NCBI GenBank assembly: GCA_035772735.1
Contig: JASDFA010000001.1
Location: 91,227,501-91,291,500 of the forward strand
Direction of reading: 5' to 3'
Source: Datura wrightii
Taxonomy: Eukaryota > Streptophyta > Magnoliopsida > Solanales > Solanaceae
DNA length: 64,000 nucleotides
The first letter of the stretch is position 1. Each line of letters starts with the position of its first letter. The notes beneath the pieces were generated by a model, which was given only the letters and a program-made list of their open reading frames with translations, was not told the origin of the DNA and searched no databases. This document shows, one piece after another, positions 32,589-44,445 of this stretch. Made by a program: the position numbers and the translations under genes.

Positions 32589-32912
32589 ATTCGGCGAAGA
32601 ATAGGCCGCGTGGCATACGAGCTAAACTTTCCTCCAGAGTTAGCGTCGGTTCATCCAGTATTCCATGTTTCTATGCTAAGGAAGTTCGTAGGGGACCCTT
32701 CTACAGTAGTTCCAGTTCAGGATGTTCAGGTCACAGAGGAGTTAGCTTATGAAGAGGTTCCCGTAGCTATCTTAGACAGATAGATTCGCAGGCTGAGGAC
32801 TAAAGATGTTGCATCTGTCAAAGTATTATGGCGTAACAGAAATCGGGAGGAAATGACGTGGGAGGCTGAAGAAGATATGAAAATCAGATACCCTCACCTA
32901 TTTCAGGCCTAG
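32589..32912 (+). pseudogene. pol: D integrase C-terminus and chromodomain
   Basis: Same frame as the integrase, to a natural TAG at 32910-32912. It has the RRRIGRVAYEL segment and the chromodomain (VAILDR, RRLRTKDVASVKVLW, MTWEAEEDMKIRYPHLF). One in-frame TAG at 32781-32783 (a Gln in T and G) interrupts it. Chromodomains of this class are known to direct integration toward particular chromatin. Confidence 0.9.
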
Positions 32913-33058
32913 TCAGATGACAGTGCCTGTGTTGGACTTTTCTGCATTTCAGGTTTTTGCGATAGTCCATATTACAGGGGAAACGCTGCCGAAATTTTCC
33001 CAGGAAGTAAAGTAAGCAGTCCTCTAGATAACAGTATACATTCGAGGACGAATGTTCC

Positions 33059-33071
33059 TAAGGGGGGAGAA
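33059..33071 (+). promoter_or_regulatory. D polypurine tract
   Basis: TAAGGGGGGAGAA directly before the TGTTATA of the 3' LTR. Confidence 0.9.
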
Positions 33072-35633
33072 TGTTATACCCCGTAGAATTCCCGACACTT
33101 AGATGACCTATTCGCACGTTGGTTAAGTATATTTGAAGGCCATACATGCTAGGGAAAGGCTCGGGAAAAGATGGGACGAGAAACCCGTCGAAACCATCGC
33201 GGGAGGAGCCGAGGCAGAGCCCCTCCGCGATAGCAGCGTGTCACGGAGGTGAGGCCTCCGCGATGGCTCCGTGACACATTGCCCAAGTTCAGGCTCAAGT
33301 ATATAAGCCCCTACTTCGGTTTAAAATCAGTTCATACTTATAAATTTCCAGAGAAACGCAGTGAAGCCGAGGAAGATGAAGAAAATTAAATATTTTCGTC
33401 CGATTACGCTGCCAAACGCTGCCCAAACTCAAATTAATCCCAGATACCTGAGTATTTAGCAGCAGAGAGCATTTCTACGAAATTAGTTTCGCAAAATACG
33501 GCCGACGAATCGGCGAGCCACCGAACTAAAGTAAGTAGAGTTGCTCTAAATTAATGTCTATGTGTTCCTAGCTGAGAAGTGAATACTTCTCCCTTCTGGG
33601 CCGCTGAAAAATAGCGAGTTTTCGACCGTCTTTCGATAAGCCTAAGTTTAGGCTATAAATTAAATCGAAAGTAACGTCGCTCTTTATAATAAAGTTGTAT
33701 TTAGTATTGATTGACGTATTTATGAATGCAGTTGGAAGGAAATAGTTGAAGTACCGGCCGAGCCTCGTCCGATGGACGAATAGTCGAAGATAAGGTATGT
33801 AAAGTTAGTTTCCTCGGCAAGTTAAGAAATATTGAGACAGTATGGTAATTTACAGACCAGTAGAATGTTCAGAAGTCGATTATTGTGTTATTATGAATAT
33901 TGGTGCAATACGAGAAGTTTTGGGTTGTAACGTGTACGATATCTATCTGTATGATATAGATTCGGACGTAAGTGATTAAGATTGCCCAGTATATTCAGTA
34001 TATGATGTAATATGCCATGTTAAGATATTGCTGTGTTTAGCTGAAGCCTCGTGAAGTAGTACAGTATCCGTAAAGCATTCCAGACATAGAATAGTAACTA
34101 AATAAAGTTTAGAAAGCATGTTAGAAATAGGAAATCATGTTAATACAGAAACTCAGTAAACAGTATAGCTTTCAGCAGAAACACCTTCTTGTATAACCTT
34201 TGCCCCACTACAGTTTGACAGGAGGCTATATTCATATTTATACTTACCTATCTCAACATGTATCAGACACTTATAGATTGCTATTATTAGCTCAGTATGT
34301 GATTTATATGATACCTTACACCTGTTAGCCTTAGCTTATGAGATACACAGACAGCATGACTAGTTGAGACCGTTGTATTGATTGGGGTTGGATTACCTAG
34401 CATCCCGGACTGCCCAGGGTTAATAGCTGTATCGACTCGTCCGCCAGAGGACGAGGATACGTCACTCTACGGAGTGATATGCCGTCCCGCAAGGGGACGA
34501 AGATGGGATGCCAGTTTCCCCATATTGTGCCTTGGTCGGCCCTTATACACCCCCGTCGAGCGGGTACGCCCGGGGTGTTGATTTTAGAGTCCTTCGGACT
34601 CAGGTACAGTTATAGTCAGGGGCTCAGCGAGCCCAAGTGCATACCCAGGGACCGGCAGGATGCTTACAGCCACTATAGGAGATGGGATGACCGGGGTAGG
34701 GGTATAGATTCTGTGTTGATTGTACCTCCCGGCTTATGGGGGCCGGGTAAGGTTTGTGTGTGCCATGTTATGTTATGTATGTCATGTTATGTTACATTAG
34801 ACATGAGTAGATTAGTAGTAGAATGATACCTCTCCAGACACGACACCTACTCCTCCCAATATGATTGAGAACAGGTACGACTTACATCTTCAGACAGATA
34901 ATCTAGTTCTTCCTGTTTCAGTTTCGTCAGTTATATTATTGATTCAGATATCTTTTTCAGTCATTGCTTTACATACTCAGTACCAGCGGTACTGATGCCC
35001 GGTGGGGCGCTGCATTACTTGCCTGCAGGTACTCTTAGACGAGCAGGCGATTCTACGTGACTTCCTGTCAGCGGTTGAGTATTCAGCTGCAGTCATCCGG
35101 AGGCTGAATTTCAGAGGTGTAGTTCAGTTCTTTTTGTTGTATATTATGGGTAGGTCGGGGCCCTGTCCTAATCAATTCTATTGCTATTCCTAGAGGCTTG
35201 CAGTCTATAAATATTCCTGGTGGTCAGTTGAGCCGGTCGTGGGAGGCCGTGCAGTTGTTTCATTATCAGTATTCTCGCTTTCTTATGTTGGCCGTGTGGG
35301 GCCATAGTTTGTCAGTAGTGGTGACCTTGCCGGTCACGTAGCTTTTCAGTATGTTATGTTTGAGCTATAGATAACTAGACAGCATGGTGGCCTTGTCGGC
35401 CCGCATAGGTTTCACTGAATTACCATGTTTCTGGTCAGCTGTTAGTACAGGTACAGAAGGCTATAGGCCAATGAGCCGGGGGCTGTGTTTACAGCCGTTA
35501 TATAGCCCTTTGTTTCCAGAATGTGAGTCAGAGCCAGCCAGGCGCCAGATGCGCCCAGGCTTAACAGTTCAGCAGGTCAGGTCCTAGTAGGGCACCAGGT
35601 GCCAGTCATACCCCCCCAAGGTGGGGTGTGACA
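33072..35633 (+). repeat. D 3' LTR
   Basis: 2,562 bp, partner of 25358-27916, with the same hairpin (33238-33277) and TATA (33300-33307). Ends GGGGTGTGACA, then TATTA (35634-35638). Confidence 0.95.
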
Positions 35634-35638
35634 TATTA
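35634..35638. repeat. Target site duplication of D, right copy (TATTA)
   Basis: Exact copy of 25353-25357. Confidence 0.92.
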
Positions 35639-35974
35639 TTATTACAAAATTAAATAATTTATAAAACTAAGTAAGTTATTTTTTGTAAGTAAACCTTATT
35701 TAATTGAAAATACATACCCATGCATATTATCATACAATATATTATATATGACATAATTAAATATAATATTGAATAGTTAAACTTGAAACTAAAATGATTT
35801 AGAAGTATAATTAAAATAGTTATGTGAAACTCAAGTATATATATGCTAGTTAATGCTAGAACATTACGAATACAAATTAAATAATTTTATTTAAAAGGTA
35901 ATTTTAAAATACACACATATATATAGATATGCAGCTAAGAAAGGACTTAGGGAGGTCAAAATTGGGTGTCAACA
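35639..35974 (-). repeat. O 3' LTR, first part in element orientation
   Basis: Aligns to 46138-46475. On the - strand it begins TGTTGACACCC at 35974, directly after the polypurine tract. Together with 4119-5041 and 23309-25357 it makes an O 3' LTR of about 3.3 kb. Confidence 0.88.
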
Positions 35975-35991
35975 ACTGCCCCTTCTTTTCT
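35975..35991 (-). promoter_or_regulatory. O polypurine tract
   Basis: On the - strand GAGAAAAGAAGGGGCAGT, next to the TGTTGACACCC start of the 3' LTR. It fixes the orientation of O. Confidence 0.8.
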
Positions 35992-36654
35992 CGGGAATGA
36001 AGAATGAATTGTTGAGCAAAGAACGTTGACTTAGTAGCCAATTTTGTCTGACTGAAGGAAAAATTTTCGATGGGGCTAGATGAAAGAAAATGGAGTGATG
36101 AAGATATCATGGCCGAGACTTCAGTTTCAAGTCGCCTACATATCTCGGGTTTCACGAGAATCAGGCCGTGTATAGTTCTACACTTAGGGATGAACGAGAT
36201 CCCCTAAAGAAAATTCATAATATGGAGCTTGATTAAAGAACAAAAGAAGTATCAAATGATAAGATCATAGAGATGGAAGAGATAGATGACATTGCTAATT
36301 CGTGTCAAAAATGCAAAAATATCATAATAAAGGCTAGTCTGGGAGGTAAAAGATTGAAAAGCGAGAGAAAAGTGAAAGTCTCTTCTAAGTAATATCTGAT
36401 AAAAGTGGTAGAGCTTAAAGGTAAATAAATAAACGAATAAAAAATAACGGGCATAGATAATTAAAATAAGATATAAATTCAACAATAAAGCATAGCTCAG
36501 ATGACTTTAAAGGTGGGTAGTATTTATCCCGAACAATGTCCAAAAACAGTTGGACCAAGCTTAGTCCATAAAATCTGTTAGTAACACTTAACCCATTTAA
36601 AAGGATGATGATGGTAATATAATCATAATATGTTAAGAGTAGAAAATAGGGGCT

Positions 36655-37290
36655 TGAACAAACACGATAATAGCTTGAAAGTAGCTTGAAAGTTTGAAAA
36701 TAACGTGAGAGAGCTTGAAAGTGGCATGACAATGACTTGATTCGATATCGCGAGAATAGCGCAATAGTAGCCTGCAAACATAGCATAAGATAACATTTCA
36801 CAAAAGTAACGACTAGCTCGAATAAATTTTAGAAAGTAGTGCTTAACCCGATCAAAATTAAAAGGTAGTGCTTCACCTTCAAATTGAGGGTAGTGCTTAA
36901 CCCATAAAACAATGCTTAGACCTTAAAAGATCTTAGGGTGGTGCTTAACCAATCCAGAAATCAAGAATAAAAATAGCGTGATAATAGTAGCTCAAAAGTA
37001 ATAAAACAATAGTTTGAAGGAAAATAACTCGAAAGTAGCTTGAAAGTTTGAGATTAACATGAGAGTGGTAAAACGGCATAAGAGCATAATAGTATCTTGA
37101 TTCGATATCATGGGAGTAACTTGAGTAGCCTGCAACTTTAAAATACTGGACAAAAGCGATTAGTCAATAAGCATGAGATAAATATTTTACAAAATTAACG
37201 ATTAGCTCGGATAAATTTGAAATGAAAGTGCTTAATCCGATCAAAATTTATGAGGCAATGCTTAGCCTTTAAAAATCAAAGGATAGTGCT
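36655..37290. repeat. Diverged ~370-bp tandem duplication in the O 3' untranslated region
   Basis: The block around 36655-36900 (AGTAGCTTGAAAGTTTGA, CTTGATTCGATATC, TAGCCTGCAA, ATTAGCTCG/ACTAGCTCG, GTGCTTAAYCCGATC) recurs in the same order at about 37025-37290 with many differences. It lies just before the short-period minisatellite. No coding potential. Confidence 0.7.
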
Positions 37291-37710
37291 TAACCCATAG
37301 GACAATGCTTAGTTATTAAAGAAACATTTAGGGTAGTGCTCAACCCGTAGGAAAATTCTTAGTCCTTAAAGAGATATTTAGGGTAGTGCTTAACCCGTAG
37401 GACAATGTTTAGTCCTTAAAGAAATATTTAGGGCAGTGCTTAACCCGTAGGACAATGCTTAGCTCTTAAAGAAATATTTAGGGTTGTGCTTAACCCATAG
37501 GACAATGCTTAGCCCTTAAAAGAAATATTTAGGGTAGTGCTTAACCTGTAGGACAATGTTTAGTCCTTAAAAGAAATATCTAGGGTAATGCTTAACCCGT
37601 AGGACAATGCTTAGCTCTTAAAAGAAATATTTAGGGTAGTGCTTAACCCGTAGGACAATGCTTAGCCCTTAAAAGAAATATTTAGGGTAGTGCTTAACCC
37701 GTTCAGAAAT
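37281..37710. repeat. 50-51-bp minisatellite in O
   Basis: About eight direct copies of a unit containing GGGTAGTGCTTAACCCGTAG. Unit starts are near 37331, 37381, 37431, 37481, 37532, 37583, 37634 and 37685, so the period is 50 bp in the first half and 51 bp in the second (one extra A before GAAATA). More diverged units occur at 36840-36960 and 37210-37330. It sits between gag and the polypurine tract, where Ogre/Tat-type elements often carry tandem repeats. Confidence 0.9.
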
Positions 37711-38054
37711 CAAAGTATTAATACTTAGCTTCAAATAAACAGCATTCAGCTTTGATTAACTTACTAAGAGGATAGCGCTTAACCTCGTTCATGGACAAAC
37801 TTCAAGTAGTTTAGCTTTGCAGATAATGAATACCTTTATAAATCCAGATGATATATAGAATGATTGCAAATTTGGTACCTGTTGCTCCTGTGCTCAAAGA
37901 AAAATCATAAGATTAAAATGGGGAAGGCTGATTTGTGCCTTTATTTGTCTGTTGCTATCCCGATCTCATGAGCTTGATGATTAGACTGGATGTCACATCT
38001 TTCCATAGACGTCCTTTTTTGGGAATCAATTCCTTGGTTTGACTTAGTATTGAT

Positions 38055-38235
38055 GAAATTTTGAGATCCTTCTCAAAATTTCTGCCCCAGTGTAGAACAT
38101 AACGTAGACTCTTTTTGCAAATGACACAAAGTTGTGAATTTTTGAGGTCTCCTCAAAAATTCTGCCCCAGTTATGTAGAAACGCTCGATCTATTGAATTT
38201 TTGAGATCCTCTCAAAACTTCTGCCTCAGTTGGTA
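38055..38235. repeat. Three hairpin-bearing repeats in O
   Basis: Three copies (about 38056, 38137, 38197) of a unit of the form TTTTGAGATCCTCTCAAAA followed by TTCTGCC(C/T)CAGT. Each copy holds a self-complementary TTTTGAG...CTCAAAA. They lie 170-350 bp downstream of the gag stop in O orientation. Function unknown. Confidence 0.7.
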
Positions 38236-38400
38236 AAGGAAAAGGGAAAGGAAATTTTATTAAGATATAGACCGAACCCCATAAGGGTGCCTACGTATCC
38301 CTCTTAAACGAGAATCATGTCCAACGTAGATCAGAATACAAGTAGTAAAAAGCTTTCAAATAAAGGAGCAAATCAAACTGAGAGTAGCAAGCATAAGCTT

Positions 38401-38934
38401 TCACTTCGGGTGTACTACCTGGGCATCGATCAATGCTTGAATTTTGTCTTTCAAAGCTCTACACTCTTCTATGGTGTGTCCTCTCATCCCTGAATGATAG
38501 TCGCAAATCTTAGTATGATCGAGCCGTTTCGCATGTGTATCCATCACTATTATAGGAATTGGAGTGATATAGCCCGCAACCTTTAATCTCCCATACAATT
38601 GGATTATAGACTCACCCAAAGGAGTATACTGCTTAGATGAACTTGCTGGGGGTCTCGCGGGCTTGCGAGATCGTTGAATCGGTGGATTTTGACAAACTGG
38701 TGGCCTTTGGAGTGCAGGTGGAGGAGGATGAAAATGTGCAGGTTGCGCACGATAGGTAGCAAGGTTGTAGAACGACATTGAGTGATGGTATGTTGGTGCG
38801 GGAGATTGAAATGGAGGCAATTGGTATTGGAGTGGAGGTGCTGGGTATCCCCACGGAGTTCTTGGTCCTTCTATAGGTGATACGACATTCACCTCTTTCA
38901 CATTCTTGTTCTCAGTGGTCCTACCAGATTGCAA
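38401..38934 (-). pseudogene. gag: O gag C-terminal part with zinc-knuckle-like motif
   Basis: 177 codons: a Pro/His/Gln-rich stretch (PAPPLQYQLPPFQSP), then TPLGESIIQLYGRLKVAGYI and a C-x2-H/GH-x4-C module (CDYHSGMRGHTIEECRALK). This module is typical of Ogre/Tat-like plant gag proteins. The frame ends at a stop at 38401. No protease or RT follows, the basis for calling O gag-only. The opening residue is TTG, so the frame was continuous with 39010-39441. Confidence 0.82.
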
Positions 38935-39009
38935 AGTTTTGCTAGCTGCTTGTAATGCTCCCCAATCGATAATGGTACTGTTCTTGATACCGTCCTCAAT
39001 CTTTTCGCC

Positions 39010-39441
39010 TTATTTAATGAGCTCGACGAAGTTCTTCTCACTAACTAGCATCAATCTATCATGCACTTGAGAGTCCAGACTCCGCATAAAGATATCCTTC
39101 ATTTGAACTTCTTCCATTGGAGGTCGCACTCTGGCGACCTCGAACCTCCAACGGGTTGCATATTCCCTGAATGTCTCTGTAGGCTTTCTTTTCAAGTTCT
39201 GAGTGTAGTGCAAGTCTGGGGCATTCTCTGTATTGAAACTGAACTGCTCTATAAAAGTTGCAGCCATATCAGTCCAATTAATCCATTTCCTCAGATTTTG
39301 CTCTACGTACCAACTGAGGGCATCTCCAGACAAACTTCTCATGAACAACTTCATTCGAATTTTTTCATCTCTTCCTACTCCAATCAACTTGTTGCAATAC
39401 ATCCTTAAGTGGGCTTTCGGATCACCAGTGCCATTGAACAT
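39010..39441 (-). pseudogene. gag: O gag core
   Basis: 143 codons of retrotransposon gag domain (MFNGTGDPKAHLRMYCNKLIG, MRSLSGDALSWYVEQ, FSFNTENAPDL, ETFREYATRWR). The frame is open for another ~15 codons upstream to a stop, and is separated from the C-terminal part by a TAA at 39010. The protein would be the capsid and RNA-packaging protein of the element. Confidence 0.85.
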
Positions 39442-39548
39442 TTCAAACTTCGGAGGTTTGTATCCCGTCGGTATCTCGAGTTAGGATGTATGCATAGGTC
39501 TTCATAACTTAGGCCTTCTATCCCATTGGCCCCTTCAATTTTTTGTAA

Positions 39549-40019
39549 TCAGTTGTTCATCTTCTTGAGTTCCTCAGCCATAGATTGTATCAAGCTGTCT
39601 TTCTCAGAGAGTCCAGATTCTCCTAAGTGATGAGTGACCAGAGCAGTCTCGATATAAATGGGGTTTAGGGTATGATCTCTCGGAGCATGGGTGTAAGATG
39701 TGTTGGATGTAACTGTAAGAGGTAAGTAATGAAACATGGTGGGCGGTCTTTGTGGTGTGTCTTGATTTGAAGGAGTTGCATAAGCATTACGCGAATGTTG
39801 TATATGATTTTGAGGAAGCGAGTAGGCATGACTAAGATTGTTTTGAGGATATGAGGCTTGATAGGATACCAGGGGAAGACTTGTGAAAGTGACGTGAGGC
39901 TTGGTAGAAGCATGAATCTCGGCCTGCTGTTCTAACGAAGTTTCCAGGGGGACCGACAGATTGGTTGTATTATGGACTCGAGATAATTCGCCTTGAAGTT
40001 CTAAAATCTTTTGCTCCAT
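39549..40019 (-). pseudogene. gag: O gag N-terminal part, coiled-coil-like
   Basis: 156 codons from an ATG at 40019. It starts MEQKILELQGELSRVHNTTN, a likely short coiled coil, followed by a Pro/His/Tyr-rich region and a second helix-like stretch near the end (LIQSMAEELKKMNN). A stop separates it from the gag core. Confidence 0.72.
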
Positions 40020-42000
40020 CCTTATAATTAGATCATTACATTCAGGTGGATACCTCCTTTCCGAACTCTATGCGGAATATTTTGGAGTGGTTGTTTCAAT
40101 TCTGACTGTTGAACTATTACTGTCGTTCATTTCCCTCTTGTTTCATTGAATCGACAACGAGAAAGGTATGGTGGACAGTTATGCACAAATCAATCTTAGG
40201 AAGGGGAATAATCAAGATAAACAATAAACAAAAAAAAAATAAAATTAGTAAAGAAACTCAAGCATGACATGTTGTAAATAAAAGATTAAAGAAAAGAAAC
40301 ACATTAATACGCTTCACATTGTAAATAAAAGATTAAACACATTAATAAATCTTCCTAATTTGGGGGCCTCTTTTGTGCAAGAGGTAGGCCTAGCGCATTT
40401 TGAAAGTCAAATATGCCATGATGTGTCATTCCATTTGCTCCATTAAAATTCCAAATACATAAAATAATAAATAAATTATTTCTTCATTTACATAATAAGA
40501 TATTATAAGAAAATAAATATTACAAAAAAGTAAAGCTATAGCCTAAATGGAAATGCTCTTCCATCTTCGGCCTCTTATTTGCTTATATGACGCGGATTGG
40601 TGCTTAATAACCTGCACAATGAAATGTTAGTCTTACCCATCCCACCTAAGGAGCAAATAGTCTACATTTTTAGACATATTGACCTCTCAAATAAAAATGC
40701 AAATAGGTATGATAATGTCCCTTTTGAGATTGTAAATCTCTTTGGACTTTGGGCAAAGTTAAACTAATGTCTCAATACACCAAGGGTATCGAGACTTCCT
40801 AGGGGATAATGCAATGCATGACTTATCAAATTCTAAGAGTTGGGTAGGAAGACTGAAAAATTCTTATGTGAAAAGGCGCGTGGTCACATGGTAGTAAACT
40901 ATCCATTCACTCCACGTATATGACAATTCCTTAAATGAGTTTTGAAAGGATTTTAGAGAAGCGCAAAGCACAAGTTGCTTGTACGGTGTGTGATAGTGAG
41001 AAGTTCCCAAGTGGGGGAAGTATGAGCGGAATGAGAGTTACAAAAAATAGTAACAATTAGCACATAAATCATAATAAGTATTTAAGAGAAGCAATAAGTA
41101 AGAAAAACGACAAAAAGAAACAAAGAGGATAAGGTATAAATATATCCCAAGTTATGTTATATAAAGAGATAATTGAAAATGATTAAACATGAAATATTAG
41201 CTTTAAACAAGAAAGCATATGAGAAAAATAGGGAGGAGATTAAACATATAGTAAATAATTTAAATAAGGAAACCAATAAGAGAATAATGGAAAAGGATTA
41301 AACAAGGGAAAAAAAATTTAAACAAGGAAGGAGATAAGGGAAAGAAAGATTTAAATGCACACAGATTATGCACACGTCCTTTTCAGGATAGAGAATTTCT
41401 TAAGACTCAATGACAAGGTTTTACTATCAGTCTTGACGCAATATAGGCATCACAACTTCCTAAATGATACATGATGTGTATTCCTTAGTAAAGGACACAC
41501 AGTCAAGTTCTAAATATAAGAGTGGGTATAACACGGTTCCCCCAAGCGGACAACTTGAGAGTGAGAAAACTCATGACCGTCGATGCACCGCTGATCGACC
41601 AAATCATGAGACATTACTCGGAAGGTGTTTTAAAAGTGAACGACTGTGAAATCACGCAACCGTTATCAAGTGGGTGCATGTGAATATTCAAGGGAAGATG
41701 TAAAGGTAGGAGATTAAAATAGATTGATAGTTCATAAAAATACATAAAAGGAAAAAGGAAAGAAATTAATCATGCGAAATAAAATAATTCAAATAAGGCA
41801 AAATGATAAATTGAATATACTATAATATATTAGGAAATAAAATATGCCACACAAAAATAGATATGCAAGTAAAGAAAAATTTAACCTTAACTAAAAGTGA
41901 AACAAACAAATTTTGCAATTAAAAGAAAAACGAATATGTATGCAAGAAAAACATGAAATTCCCACATAAAGACGAACACGTATTGGTCAGAACCTATATA
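40020..42000 (-). other. O leader between primer site and gag
   Basis: About 2 kb of AT-rich DNA with only short frames on either strand. Long untranslated leaders are usual in Ogre/Tat-like elements. I see no further structure that I can name. Confidence 0.6.
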
Positions 42001-42021
42001 TATCCCCAGCAGAGTCGTCAT
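42001..42021 (-). promoter_or_regulatory. O primer-binding site (Ogre-like)
   Basis: On the - strand TGACGACTCTGCTGGGGATA, two bases from the 5' LTR end. This resembles the TGGCGACTCTGCTGGGGA-type primer site of plant Ogre/Tat elements, which I recall as tRNA-Arg-primed, with one changed base. A tRNA comparison was not possible. Confidence 0.65.
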
Positions 42022-43309
42022 GCTGTCGCGCCCCAATTTTCCTCGTGGAAAGCGGAATCGACATGTGACAACTCTTAAGGGTTATTTAAAAAGAAAAGTC
42101 GCCACCTAACGAATTATGGTGCGTTAGGACATCAAACTATGCTAATTATAGATAGCTCTATTTATTGGTCTATGTCACCAGATTCGAGTAAGGGTTCAGA
42201 TTACCTCAAAAGGAAGGTGTTAAGCACCTTTCGAGGTCCATAACTGTAGGTCCCGGCCGAATTCATTAATTTATATGGAGGTTAACTAAGTGATAAAAAG
42301 TGGTCCATTAATCTATTATAAACTAAACTTAGCTCTGTGATTAGAAAATAAACTATTATAAAAATAAATAAATTAATTAAGTCACTTACTAATTAATGCA
42401 AAATTATATGATGAAATAATGATTAAGCTATTTCCTAATTATACATATAAAAAAAATTTTTTGGGACCAGTAAATATCTCAACAGAAAAATAAAATAAAA
42501 CACCAATTAATAGAAACTAAGTGATAAAGCAAATTGGTCTACAAGCTTATTTATTACATGTTAAACAAATATTTACCAATTAAAGTTCATATTTTAGACT
42601 AGCGGAAAGAAAATGGTTAAGCAATATATAACAAAATAATTTTTTTTTTCATGATAACTAAATAATATAAATCTTAACTACCCAAAAGTAAAAAGGATTA
42701 ATAAGGAACTGTGAATAAATCTATGATGACTTGAATGCATTTAATGCTTTAAACAAGATATAAAGAAAATTTTTGAAAAGTTAAAATGTTTGTTGCTTTT
42801 TAGGGATGACAACACGATAGTATGAATCATGGTCTTCAACCTTAGCAACAGATTGATTAGAGGTCGGTCTTAAATTAACAAATATAATAATATATTTAAA
42901 AATATTTTAATAAAGATTCGAATTTTGAAATATAAACACATAAATATTTACATATAGATACACATAAAAAGAAAACTTGGGTTGATGTTACATTCGGGAA
43001 ACGGGTCGGCTTAGTTTTTAAAAAAATTGAAATTAGACCTCCTAATTCCTTTACTTTCCCAATAACTATATGTTAAGGGATAGTATTTATATATAAAAAA
43101 ATACACACTACCCAGTTCAAATGGCGAAAAAACAGATCTGGACAGTGGTTTAAAAAACTTGTAATAAATAAATAAATATAAGCTTGTGGGACTCTAAAGA
43201 ATTTAAACAACTAGCAAGCAATTCCTAACCCCCTTTAACATCCCCCTCCACTATATATAGATTTTATTACAAGATTACAAGCGAAAGAGTAAATAAATGA
43301 TATACATAA

Positions 43310-44445
43310 AAATACATAATATTAGACTTAAAGCTAATTGTCAAACAACAATTCGTTCCTTTGAGGCTCAGACCAAAAGCGACTCTTTGATTTTATTCCT
43401 TCGAAAGAAACCTGTTTAAACAAATGAAACAAACATAGCAAACATATACGAACATACGTATACTCTATATTTAAGAGAATCACATTTTAAAGATAAAATA
43501 CATCACATATCCAAATTCAGAGAAATTCCTAAATAACATGATAAGATGCATGCAACAGACTTAAGCGTGCTATTATAAGAATATAACATAGAAATATACT
43601 AACCAGTCAAAGGAGATTAAAGAGAACCCTAAAAGGGTTGTATTTTAAAGTACTGCTAGAAGAAAAGAATTTATTGCTAAAGGAAGAGTTATTCTAATGC
43701 TAATAGAAAATAATTTTTCTATTATATGGCTAGAGAGGCAAAGTTATATTGGTAGAGAGCATGTTAGGTTTGAATGGACATTGTTTAAAGAATCCTCCCC
43801 CTCTTATTTTTTTGTTAGAGGAAAGTCTCTTTATATACTTCAAAACCTATATCCCATTAAAGAAAGAGAAGGAAACATTCATGATATCAATTAAAGGACT
43901 CCTTTCCTTAAACGATAAATGAAATCAATTAGCTAGCCTAATTAGAACTTACCATACTTAAATATATCTTAAATCAATTATCATAAAATAAAAATAGATA
44001 TATGCTTAAATAAATAAATAAATAAGTTTTTCCCTTAACAGAATATGCAAAATCAATTAATCAAGACTTCCCATAAACAATAGAAACAACTAATTTGGTA
44101 TAGAATCAATCAAAGGATAAGAGTAAATTGATAATCAAAAGAATAAATCAACGGAATTCTTTTCCTTAATTAGAGCGACTAACAAATCAAGAGCACTAAT
44201 ATAATTAATCAAATATCAGAACTATTATGTAATTTAATGAAAAGAAAGGGAATGAAAATATTCATAAGATTCAAAATGATATAATTAAATATGTCAAAAT
44301 CTACTAAAACTAAACAAATATTAAGGCTGTCTTTATTAAGGAAAGAATTAATAAATAAGAGTGTAAGACTAGTTTGATTTGTTCCAAAATTGACGAATAT
44401 CAATCGGTAAAGCAAGCCAAAGTTACCATAGATAAACAAGTACCA
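43310..44445. other. Segment of the O 5' LTR absent from the 3' LTR
   Basis: AT-rich, ~1.13 kb, without terminal inverted repeats or target duplication at its edges. Deletion from the 3' LTR (junction near 23660) therefore fits better than insertion here. Short frames at 43697-43894 and 44209-44511 have no recognisable features. Confidence 0.7.

Larger units (their letters stand above)
25358..35633 (+). mobile_element. Element D: full-length Tekay-type chromovirus, recently inserted
   Basis: 10,276 bp with LTRs of 2,559 and 2,562 bp, a perfect TATTA duplication, primer site, polypurine tract and a complete gag-pol. By eye the LTRs differ at about 2% of positions, mostly transitions, the fewest of any complete LTR pair here. 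One frameshift and four stops break the polyprotein, so it cannot encode it in one piece, but promoter, primer sites and RT active site look intact. It sits in the O 3' LTR, opposite in orientation to O. Confidence 0.95.

Noticed and set aside
36252..36801. - strand frames of 77 and 128 codons in the O 3' region
   Set aside because: AT-rich, Phe/Tyr/Leu-rich composition, no domain, overlapping the start of the tandem repeats.
37281..37710. CRISPR-like array
   Set aside because: Units are contiguous 50-51-bp near-copies with no unique spacers, in a plant retrotransposon. It is a minisatellite.
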